64,000 nt of DNA from Clytia hemisphaerica (taxonomy: Eukaryota; Cnidaria; Hydrozoa; Leptothecata; Clytiidae). The notes beneath the pieces were generated by a model. That model searched no databases, was not told the origin of the DNA, and worked only from the letters and a program-made list of their open reading frames with translations. Position 1 is the first letter of the stretch. Each line of letters starts with the position of its first letter. Position numbers and translations under genes: made by a program. The stretch is from NCBI GenBank assembly GCA_902728285.1, contig CACVBU010000391.1:434001-498000 (forward strand), in the 5' to 3' direction. Below are positions 47,601-59,600 of the stretch, in pieces.

Positions 47601-50600
47601 AAACACATTATATTTATGACCAAATCATATCAATATTTTTAGAATCATCTCAGGTCTACCAAACTGTTCAACCTAGTCAAGTAAATAATATCTCTTAAGA
47701 ACTAAGAGGCAAAATTTTCAACAAATTTTGCTTTAGAGTGTATTATTTGGGCTTTGAAAGCATAACCTTAAAATATATTCTTTTCTATGATATAGTAACG
47801 AGGCGAGGGAGAAAATTGTTCTTTCTTTGTGTTTAAAGAGGCTGTGCAAACAAATGGTGAAAGATACGTTAAATAATGTCCTTCAAGGCACAAAAAGTGT
47901 AATTGAAAGGTGAATTACCTGGACACTTTGGAGCAGGCGTGATACACGGCGTGGTCTGTGGTTTGGGTGCTGAAAAAACGATAATCGAACATAGACTTTT
48001 ATTGTTGTTGATTCTTTCTATTCATGGTATGCATCACTGCAATGTCCTTGACATCACACCTTAGTCCCAACAGCTGATTGACTCAGCTGTTGGGTCCGTT
48101 GAAGACATTGCAATGGTGCATATCATGAATATAGTAAGTAAGTAGTAAAGTTTGCGACTGCGGCCGAGGGCGACCCAAAGGTTCTCATCTCTAGCTGTAA
48201 CTCGAAGGTAGGGGAGGCCGCCACTTCTTTCCCTGGATTGCTCTACTCTTTCTATATATCATAGATGGTTGGTAAAAGTTAAAAAAAATCTTATTCGAAA
48301 TTCAAGTTTGGAGTGAATTATGTTGTTATCAGAAACTACAAAACTGAAGCAGCTTATAAGGTAAAATATTTAGTACTTGTCGTGTGTAAGGTCGTCGTAG
48401 GGATAGTCATTGTCGTTGTCGTAGTCGGGAAAGTCATTGTCATTGTCGTTGTCATTGTCGTTGTGGTAGGGGAAGTGGTGGTAGGGGTGGTGGTGGTAGG
48501 GATGGTTGTGTTAGGGGTGGTGGTGGCTGTGGTAGTTGTGGTAGGGGTGGTTGTGATAGTGGTAGGGGTGGTGGTTGTAGTAGTGGTAGGGGTGGTTGTG
48601 GTGGTAGGGGTGGTTGTAGTAATGGTAGGGGTGGTTGTGGTGGTAGGGGTGGTTGTAGTAGTGGTAAGGGTGGTTGTGGTGGTAGGGGTGGTGGTAGTTG
48701 TCGTAGGGGTCGTTGTTGTAGGGGTGGTAGTCGTTGTCGTTGTAGTTTCTAAGTAATTGGGTGAAAAGCCGTCTCAGTTGTGTTGATTTTCCTTTCAATA
48801 AGGTCTCTTTCACACTTTTTCATATTATTCACAACCTACACGTTTTTTTATAAGAACATCCAAAATTTTTGAAGCCTTCGTATGTTCTTAACTTTTTTAG
48901 TTTTAAGCCTAAAAATCTTCGTAACATGTTCTTATTTTCACCATTTTTTGAGTATTTCTGTCCATTTTCCTAAGAAAATAGGTGTTTGAGGGTGCAAAAA
49001 GCTTTAAAATGTTCTGAACTTGTTCTTAACATTGTGGCCATCGAAGCTATGATCTTATGTAGCTTGTTCTGATAAAAAAACGTGTATAAGTGCCGTTTTA
49101 GAGAAAACATTTAATTTTTCTTTACTTTTCTTTACCACCACATTTATAATTTATGCCCTAAATTTTAGGAGGAAAATTTAGTCAAAACTTTGAGGGAGAC
49201 TTTAAATTTACCTTAATAAAATTAAAAGAAATAAAGCTATGTAAGAAAAGACGAGCACTACTTACTTGTGGTTGTAGTAGTCGAAGTCGTCGTGGAGGTT
49301 GTTGTGATTATCAAATTTGCTGAAAATATCAAAACATGAACGGATCAAAAATATCTTCATGGTTTGTGTTTTGAAATCTAAAACGCATATTAATCTACAA
49401 AGAATGCAAAAGCTGTGAAGAATTAAAATATTTGAATGAATTTCATTTCAGGTGTTGAATAAAAAAAAAATACATCAAAAGAGTACCCCATGAAAAGATT
49501 AAAAGATTTTTCGAAAAGTTCACATCAAATGTAAAGATAGAAATTAAATGTTTACCTAATTTACAGGAAGCATCTGTAACGGTTTTTAAAAACTGTGGTT
49601 GTATCAATTCATCAAACGAAGAGGAAATGTAAATATTGTCAATAGAACCTGCAATCCCTTGCAGTTCAACAGCCTTGATTCCATCTCCTATACCGACGGC
49701 CAACACTTTGTAGCCTTGTGATCGAAGTTCTTCAGCCACAACTGCAGGATTTTCAGCACCAGCGTCTTGAGTTTGTGAGCCGTCTGTCAACAAAACCACA
49801 ACTTTGCTCACACCAGGTCTGCCTCCATTTGCGATGGAAAACATTTGGCTCTGAGTCAGACGAAGAGCTTTATCGATTCTTGTCGTGTATCCCATCAGTG
49901 GAATGTTGTCAACAGCATCATTGAAGCTCGCCAAATCGTAATGGTCGTTCAGTTTGACGCTGTGTTCTGCGTCAAAACTGAATGTCACCACTCCTGCTCT
50001 CGCACCTTGTTCGCTGACACCAAAAGTCGCTGCCAAAGCCTTCAAGAAGCTCTTTTCTTTGCCGTAATCGTCTTTCAAACTGCCTGATGAGTCGAGCACG
50101 AATCCAACATCAACTTTGACGTCACAGCTTGGTTTCACTTCCCTCTTAGCTAAAATAGAAAGAACATTCGAAAATCTTCATTCTAAAGCTGTTCAAATGG
50201 TACGGTATGTGATTCACCTGCTCTTCTCTGGTGGAAGAAAATCTTGTAGAGTGAGAATCGAATCCAAAATACAATATTCCCCTTTTTTGAAGACTACAAA
50301 ACAACAGTCATCCGTGAAAACCAAAACACAGTATAACAAAAGGAGATCTTTCTAAAAAGATTCCACCCAACCTACCTTCTTTGCATCCAGCTTGGTTGAG
50401 TTTGTCCAAAAATTCTTGACTGATAAGCTCGTCGAAAGTCGCTGCAGAAAACACATTTGATTGAGCACCAGTAATGTGAGCCAACTCTGTACTGTTGACG
50501 CCACCTCCGATACCGACGGCCAACACTTTGTAGCCCTGTGATCGAAGTTCTTCAGCCACAACTGCAGGATTTTCAGCACCAGCGTCTTGAGTTTGTGAGC

Positions 50601-53600
50601 CGTCTGTCAACAAAACCACAACTTTGCTCACACCAGGTCTGCCTCCATTTGCGATGGAAAACATTTGGCTCTGAGTCAGACGAAGAGCTTTATCGATTCT
50701 TGTCGTGTATCCCATCAGTGGAATGTTGTCAACAGCATCATTGAAGCTCGCCAAATCGTAAACGGTCGTTCAGTTTGACGCTGTGTTCTGCGTCAAAACT
50801 GAATGTCACCACTCCTGCTCTCGCACCTTGTTCGCTGACACCGAAAGTCGCTGCCAAAGCCTTCAAGAAGCTCTTTTCTTTGCCGTAATCGTCTTTCAAA
50901 CTGCCTGATGAGTCGAGCACGAATCCAACATCAACTTTGACGTCACAGCTTGGTTTCACTTCCCTCTTGGCTAAAATAGAAAGAACATTCGAAAATCTTC
51001 ATTCTAAAGCTGTTCAAATGGTACGGTATGTGATTCACCTGCTCTTCTCTGGTGGAAGAAAATCTTGTAGAGTGAGAATCGAATCCAAAATACAATATTC
51101 CCCTTTTTGAAGACTACAAACAACAGTCATCCGTGAAAACCAAAACACAGTATAACAAAAGGAGATCTTTCTAAAAAGATTCCACTCAACCTACCTTCTT
51201 TGCATCCAGCTTTGGTTGAGTTTGTCCAAAAATTCTTGACTGATAAGCTCGTCGAAAAGTCGCTGCAGAAAACACATTTGATTGAGCACCAGTAATGTGA
51301 GCCAACTCTGTACTGTTGACGCCACCCTCCGATACCGACGGCCAACACTTTGTAGCCCTGTGATCGAAGTTCTTCAGCCACAACTGCAGGATTTTCAGCA
51401 CCAGCGTCTTGAGTTTGTGAGCCGTCTGTCAACAAAACCACAACTTTGCTCACACCAGGTCTGCCTCCATTTGCGATGGAAAACATTTGGCTCTGAGTCA
51501 GACGAAGAGCTTTATCGATTCTTGTCGTGTATCCCATCAGTGGAATGTTGTCAACAGCATCATTGAATCTCGCCAAATCGTAATGGTCGTTCAGTTTGAC
51601 GCTGTGTTCTGCGTCAAAACTGAATGTCACCACTCCTGCTCTCGCACCTTGTTCGCTGACACCGAAAGTCGCTGCCAAAGCCTTCAAGAAGCTCTTTTTC
51701 TTTGCCGTAATCGTCTTTCAAACTGCCTGATGAGTCGAGCACGAATCCAACATCAACTTTGACGTCACAGCTTGGTTCACTTCCCTCTTGGCTAAAATAG
51801 AAAGAACATTCGAAAATCTTCATTCTAAAGCTGTTCAAATGGTACGGTATGTGATTCACCTGCTCTTCTCTGGTGGAAGAAAATCTTGTAGAGTGAGAAT
51901 CGAATCCAAAATACAATATTCCCCTTTTTGAAGACTACAAACAACAGTCATCCGTGAAAACCAAAACACAGTATAACAAAAGGAGATCTTTCTAAAAAGA
52001 TTCCACCCAACCTACCTTCTTTGCATCCAGCTTGGTTGAGTTTGTCCAAAAATTCTTGACTGATAAGCTCGTCAAAAGTCGCTGCAGAAAACACATTTGA
52101 TTGAGCACCAGTAATTGGAGCCAACTCTGTACTGTTGACGCCACCTCCGATACCGACGGCCAACACTTTGTAGCCCTGTGATCGAAGTTCTTCAGCCACA
52201 ACTGCAGGATTTTCAGCACCAGCGTCTTGAGTTTGTGAGCCGTCTGTCAACAAAACCACAACTTTGCTCACACCAGGTCTGCCTCCATTTGCGATGGAAA
52301 ACATTTGGCTCTGAGTCAGACGAAGAGCTTTATCGATTCTTGTCGTGTATCCCATCAGTGGAATGTTGTCAACAGCATCATTGAAGCTCGCCAAATCGTA
52401 ATGGTCGTTCAGTTTGACGCTGTGTTCTGCGTCAAAACTGAATGTCACCACTCCTGCTCTCGCACCTTGTTCGCTGACACCGAAAGTCGCTGCCAAAGCC
52501 TTCAAGAAGCTCTTTTCTTTGCCGTAATCGTCTTTCAAACTGCCTGATGAGTCGAGCACGAATCCAACATCAACTTTGACGTCACAGCTTGGTTTCACTT
52601 CCCTCTTGGCTAAAATAGAAAGAACATTCGAAAATCTTCATTCTAAAGCTGTTCAAATGGTAACGGTATGTGATTCACCTGCTCTTCTCTGGTGGAAGAA
52701 AATCTTGTAGAGTGAGAATCGAATCCAAAATACAATATTCCCCTTTTTGAAGACTACAAACAACAGTCATCCGTGAAAACCAAAACACAGTATAACAAAA
52801 GGAGATCTTTCTAAAAAGATTCCACACAACCTACCTTCTTTGCATCCAGCTTGGTTGAGTTTGTCCAAAAATTCTTGACTGATAAGCTCGTCGAAAGTCG
52901 CTGCAGAAAACACATTTGATTGAGCACCAGTAATGTGAGCCAACTCTGTACTGTTGACGCCACCTCCGATACCGACGGCCAACACTTTGTAGCCCTGTGA
53001 TCGAAGTTCTTCAGCCACAACTGCAGGATTTTCAGCACCAGCGTCTTGAGTTTGTGAGCCGTCTGTCAACAAAAACCACAACTTTGCTCACACCAGGTCT
53101 GCCTCCATTTGCGATGGAAAACATTTGGCTCTGAGTCAGACGAAGAGCTTTATCGATTCTTGTCGTGTATCCCATCAGTGGAATGTTGTCAACAGCATCA
53201 TTGAAGCTCGCCAAATCGTAATGGTCGTTCAGTTTGACGCTGTGTTCTGCGTCAAAACTGAATGTCACGACTCCTGCTCTCGCACCTTGTTCGCTGACAC
53301 CGAAAGTCGCTGCCAAAGCCTTCAAGAAGCTCTTTTCTTTGCCGTAATCGTCTTTCAAACTGCCTGATGAGTCGAGCACGAATCCAACATCAACTTTGAC
53401 GTCACAGCTTGGTTTCACTTCCCTCTTGGCTAAAATAGAAAGAACATTCGAAAATCTTCATTCTAAAGCTGTTCAAATGGTACGGTATGTGATTCACCTG
53501 CTCTTCTCTGGTGGAAGAAAATCTTGTAGAGTGAGAATCGAATCCAAAATACAATATTCCCCTTTTTGAAGACTACAAACAACAGTCATCCGTGAAAACC

Positions 53601-56600
53601 AAAACACAGTATAACAAAAGGAGATCTTTCTAAAAAGATTCCACCCAACCTACCTTCTTTGCATCCAGCTTGGTTGAGTTTGTCCAAAAATTCTTGACTG
53701 ATAAGCTCGTCGAAAGTCGCTGCAGAAAACACATTTGATTGAGCACCAGTAATGTGAGCCAACTCTGTGCTGTTGACGCCACCTCCGATACCGACGGCCA
53801 ACACTTTGTAGCCCTGTGATCGAAGTTCTTCAGCCACAACTGCAGGATTTTCAGCACCAGCGTCTTGAGTTTGTGAGCCGTCTGTCAACAAAACCACAAC
53901 TTTGCTCACACCAGGTCTGCCTCCATTTGCGATGGAAAACATTTGGCTCTGAGTCAGACGAAGAGCTTTATCGATTCTTGTCGTGTATCCCATCAGTGGA
54001 ATGTTGTCAACAGCATCATTGAAGCTCGCCAAATCGTAATGGTCGTTCAGTTTGACGCTGTGTTCTGCGTCAAAACTGAATGTCACCACTCCTGCTCTCG
54101 CACCTTGTTCGCTGACACCGAAAGTCGCTGCCAAAGCCTTCAAGAAGCTCTTTCTTTGCCGTAATCGTCTTTCAAACTGCCTGATGAGTCGAGCACGAAT
54201 CCAACATCAACTTTGACGTCACAGCTTGGTTTCACTTCCCTCTTGGCTAAAATAGAAAGAACATTCGAAAATCTTCATTCTAAAGCTGTTCAAATGGTAC
54301 GGTATGTGACTCACCTGCTCTTCTCTGGTGGAAGAAAATCTTGTAGAGTGAGAATTGAATCCAAAATACAATATTCCCCTTTTTGAAGACTACAAACAAC
54401 AGTCATCCGTGAAAACCAAAACACAGTATAACAAAAGGAGATCTTTCTAAAAAGATTCCACCCAACCTACCTTCTTTGCATCCAGCTTGGTTGAGTTTGT
54501 CCAAAAATTCTTGACTGATAAGCTCGTCGAAAGTCGCTGCAGAAAACACATTTGATTGAGCACCAGTAATGTGAGCCAACTCTGTACTGTTGTGACGCCA
54601 CCTCCGATACCGACGGCCAACACTTTGTAGCCCTGTGATCGAAGTTCTTCAGCCACAACTGCAGGATTTTCAGCACCAGCGTCTTGAGTTTGTGAGCCGT
54701 CTGTCAACAAAACCACAACTTTACTCACACCAGGTCTGCCTCCATTTGCGATGGAAAACATTTGGCTCTGAGTCAGACGAAGAGCTTTATCGATTCTTGT
54801 CGTGTATCCCATCAGTGGAATGTTGTCAACAGCATCATTGAAGCTCGCCAAATCGTAATGGTCGTTCAGTTTGACGCTGTGTTCTGCGTCAAAACTGAAT
54901 GTCACCACTCCTGCTCTCGCACCTTGTTCGCTGACACCGAAAGTCGCTGCCAAAGCCTTCAAGAAGCTCTTTTCTTTGCCGTAATCGTCTTTCAAACTGC
55001 CTGATGAGTCGAGCACGAATCCAACATCAACTCTGACATGACAGGTTGGTTTAGGTATTGGCGTTGCTGTTTAAAAGAGTTTATTCAAGATAAGCAAATG
55101 AATTATTATGAGTTCCCCATAGCTCTTTGTGGTAGCGTATTTTGGAATTGTTGTCATTGGAAAAAATAATTTGGTTTCATTGCTAATAAAGGCCTATTTT
55201 ACTGTTTGGTAAATTCCGTATTATGCTTGTGACGAGTGAATAAGACTGTATTTACAACCTTCTTTGCAATTATTTTGGTGAGTTTGTGATCTTATTGAGA
55301 GCATAACATAAGTGTCGTTTTATTTTACCACTGGTTGCTTTTTAAAAAAGATAATAGGGGAAAAATCCATTTCAAGTCTCTTGTATAGAGGGAGAAATGC
55401 ATAGTTAATTATGTGTTTAAACTGGAATTCTTCAATGGTTAAAATATTAGAAGTTTCTGACACTTTAAGACACTTTCCTGATATGAAATGTGTGTCTGAT
55501 AAGAAACGGGAACATTTATGTAAAAATAAAACTTTTAAGCAGGATCAAACATTTAAATAATATTCTACTTGTTGTAGTTGTTGTAGTTGTTGTAGTTGTA
55601 GTGACTTTCTTGCACGTGTTTCTGGTGACTTGTTTCATGAAGACATCGCTTTTCAAAGAGGCGGCATCCTTTGAAGTGAAGACACGTTCTGGATCACGTG
55701 TGATGGCTGATAAATCGGCTTCGGATGCTTTGTCTCCAACAGCGATGGCAAAAATGTCGATTCCTATTGGTAGATATAAGAACAATAATACATAAAATCT
55801 TACTTATGGTAATTCTTGATATTCACGACGTTATCTTTTATACGGAAACACTTGAAATTGCCGGGCGTTTGCCACCAGTTTAATCTTAATGCCCAGTGTT
55901 TTTCGGGTGTTTCCGTTTAAAAGATTACGTCATGGATACCAAGAGTATCTAGTTTTTAAAGATGGCGAAAAAGAAAGATGGTTACATAGAACTAGGACAA
56001 TAACCTTGGGGGGGCCTTAAGGTTCCTTTTTCCAAGTTCACAAAGTGCACCGTAAGGGTTGAAATGAACAAAGATGAGAAAATGTTCACTCTAAGGGTGT
56101 AAACTCTGACCATATTTTGCCTTAAAATGGTCAAAATGTTCAAGAAATTACACCGACAGGGTCGATTTTTTGCCCAAATTTGGCTAAAATTTCTCTGAAC
56201 TGTAAGGATCCGATTTCAAAGGCCTGATTCTGTTCTGCACACATGGTCGTTTTTTTAATAAACTTTCCCCTCCCCTGGAAACAGCAGTAGTTCACATAAT
56301 TCTTCACATATATGGTCCCTGGGACCAGCAATGTTAACAGTTTTCTTCCGTATTTTTGGAGACATATCAACAGCTTCCACGAAACATGAATCATGAAATC
56401 ATCATACCTCTATCAACCATTGGTTGTGATGCAACGACAGGGTCGTATTGGACTTTTCCATCAGGGCTTTGTTTGGGGTTTTGATTACCATCGGTGATCA
56501 AGAAGACAATCTTAGATACTCCATCACGTTCGCCTGAAAAGATGGATAAAGATTTAGAGATTATCTAAAATTCTACCGCTGTCTTATGCTTATCAAAGGT

Positions 56601-59600
56601 GGCTTGTTTCTTATAACAATATTTGTTAGTTTGAAAACAAACTACTAAACTAAGGTCTGGAATATAATTTGAACTCCCGACATTCGCATTGGAAGCACAT
56701 TCGCGAACATCATCGGCTTTCGCAAAGTTTTGCTAAGAGTCATTTAAGGACTGAGCAATCGTAAAATATATTGGCATTTTTTGTGTATTTTAACATTTTT
56801 CAGAATTTAAAGCTCGGGCGAAAATTGCAATTTTAGTACTTTTACTTTGTTCCATCGAATTTTTTTATTTGGGAGGGGTTCAAGGGACCAACAATTTTAT
56901 AGAAACATTCAGATTAAACGGTTAGTAATTAAACGACTTTCCAACCAAGGGGACCAATCTTTAAGTTCGAACTACAGGGAAATTCGAATAATGGAGATTC
57001 GATTTTAGAGAAAGTTGACTGTATAACGAAGAGAAAAAGTTTGCCTATCTAGCTTAGTACAATGCTGGACAAAAGGTTGTAGACAAATGAAATTTCAGTA
57101 AAAAATGATGAGAAATAGACCCGGGGGGGGGGGGCAGCTGGGCAAAAGGACCGACGGGTATGTGCGGGCCCTAAGGGTACCTTTTCCAATATGTTTAAAA
57201 TGCACTGTAAGGGTCGGAAAAACTAGAGATGCACTGTAAGGGTAGAAATTTCAGAAAATTCTTGAAAAACCTAGATATTTTGACCAAAAATGCTAGAATT
57301 TTGACCATTTTTTGCACGAAAGGAATCGAAAATTTGGGGGAAAATGCACTCTAAGGGTATGATTTTCACTGACTTTTGCTGCACTGTAAGGGTGCAATTT
57401 TAAAAGCCAATTTTTGGCCCGCACATACCGTCAGTCCGCAAACCCAGTGCCCCCCCCCCCGGGGAAATAGAGCAAAATGACTCTTCAATGTGTCTGAAAG
57501 GGGATGGAAGTTAAGAAAAACACCTTTGAAGTCGTTGCATTGCTTTTGAATTGCTTTTGAGGAAACCACAAGCAAAAAATCAGCCTTTTGATACTGGTGT
57601 AAGCCAGTTAATCAAGCCCTTGTGAATTGCCCTTCCGGTTAGACTGCAGTGGGTGACTTTGAAAGACTTTGGTTTGGAAAGCACCCAGAACTTGTTTTTG
57701 ATCGATATTGAAGTATTTTGCAAATATTGCAGAAGTCTACGAACCTTTTGTCCAGCATTGTACCATGATTTTAATTTGAAAGTTATACCAATCTATTTAA
57801 CGTCTAGTTAAGTGGGTGAGCTACTTTAATGGGATATCTTTTCGCTGGGATTAAATTTAGCAGATTTCGCGTATTCGGGTCTCATCAGGTCTCATCTGCG
57901 AAATTTAGTCTGAGTGGAAGTTTGGAAAGGCCTTATCTGCGAAATATTTTTTGTCAAAACATAAAAAAATGTCACAATGTTTACTGGTATCAAAGAAAGC
58001 TTATTTCAACGACCAAAATGCATAGTTTGGTACAAAATTATAAAAATATTGTCTCCAAATAGTGTCATCCACGAAATTAAGTTCCCGCAAAATCTTAAAA
58101 TTTCGCTGATGAGCTCAACCGCATAATAAAATCCCCATCAAAATTTATCCTATTAAAGTAGACATTGATAACAATAACGTTTCTCTTGACGGTTGAAAAA
58201 GAAACAGCGAGGTTCACATACCTGATTGTTTCGTAAACAATTTCTCATTGGCTAATTGGAAAGCCAAATCGATTCTCGTTCTGTACCCTTTGAAAGGAAG
58301 ACGTTCAATTCTTCTTGCCATCTCTTGAAGATCAAAAACTTCATTGAACTTAAGCTGTACCGAAGAGAACTCGGCAGAATCACTGAAAATGATAGCCCCA
58401 TAATTCGATGCTTCCCTTGAGACATTGAAACTGAAAAAGAATAAAGAAAATTTATAATAGCATTAGGAACGTTATTGATGGTGGAAATTCCTAGCATCTA
58501 ATGGTATTTTTTTCTAGAAAAAATCAAAGTGTCATGTATCATTGTATTGTGGAAAAGAACACTAGATCCCCACCTTTATTGGGAGAAAAAGAAACTTTGA
58601 GAAAATTTACGAAGGTTTGAGGTAGAATAAATAACAATTCCCGTTTTACCTAGCAATAATATATTTCACAAATTGCAATTGTGACAAATATTCATTTCGT
58701 ATACTCCCGGAAGCATCAATCAAAAACGCAACATCAGCAATAATCTCACAGCCTGGGTCGGTGCGTTGCAAATTGTCAGGTGCAAAACGATCTATAGAAG
58801 TAAAAAAGAAAAATAGTGTTTTTTAAAAGACGGTAGTCCTGAGGTCACTCAGGGCCCTCTATAGTTTGAATGTATTAGTTTTTGGTGTATTTTCCAGCAA
58901 TGTAGAGGCCTTAGCTTTCAAATTTTCCCATGGCTGGCCCCACAGATTTATAAAGCCATATGTCTATATGTCGTGCTTTAAGCTCTTCCAAGCAAAAAAA
59001 AGTGAATATCGCAAAAAATATTGCTGCTATTGTTTTAGAAAATCGCGGGTTTCTGATTGGTCAAGCGCTGCAATTCTATTGTAATGTCACGTGACCTAGG
59101 TAGGATTTCCGACCTAGGTAGGATTTCCTACCTAGCCCCGACACACTTTTCAGCCAAAGCTTAACATCTAGCCCTTCGGGTTTTATAAATCTATGGTTGA
59201 CCCTCGCGGTGTCACTAAAGTTCAACCCCCATGCCCTAATGTCATAATGGCAATGGCTTGGAAGCATATATAAAATTATGATGCACACAGGTATCACTAC
59301 CACTACGCTTCTATCAGAAAGCACCCTGTTATCAGCCTTCTTATTGCTTTATTGTTTCAGGGCTAAAAGTGTTTTGAAAATCATAAGTTTACCATCGTAA
59401 AAAATGTTACAAGTTGCCTTAAACACTCTTTCCACTCTTTTTGATAATCTTGCCCTTAGCTATACAAAATAAGTGTTTTTTTCTTCTTTTAGTGTACACA
59501 TTTTTTTCTTTATAAGTAACAAGGTTGCCAAGGCTCCAGCCCTGAAAATAGCCAAATTTTTTTACTATCTCGTAAAGTAAAAGCTTTCTAGATATGACAA

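Larger units (their letters stand above)
49556..55066 (-). repeat. Tandem array of seven vWA exon units, ~819 bp period
   Basis: The marker TTGCATCCAG (exon end) falls at 50381, 51200, 52021, 52840, 53659 and 54476, spacing 817-821 bp. Each unit is one 594-bp phase 1-1 exon plus a ~225-bp intron, and both exon and intron are nearly identical between units. The outer copies differ: the 5'-most has a distinct N-terminal segment and the 3'-most a distinct C-terminal segment. Because 594 is divisible by three and both phases are 1, any number of units keeps the reading frame. Confidence 0.95.

Noticed and set aside
48132-48260. Possible LINE or SINE 3' tail with CGACTGCGGCCGAG
   Set aside because: A similar CGACTGCGGTCGAG occurs near 62875, but I could not define ends, tail or target duplication.
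48313-48756. Plus-strand frame of Val/Gly repeats (147 codons)
   Set aside because: It is the antisense of the Thr/Pro stalk exon of gene B, which has splice signals and phase continuity on the minus strand.
49718-55004. Plus-strand frames of 68-94 codons repeated through the array
   Set aside because: They recur in every 819-bp unit as shadows of the minus-strand vWA exons.
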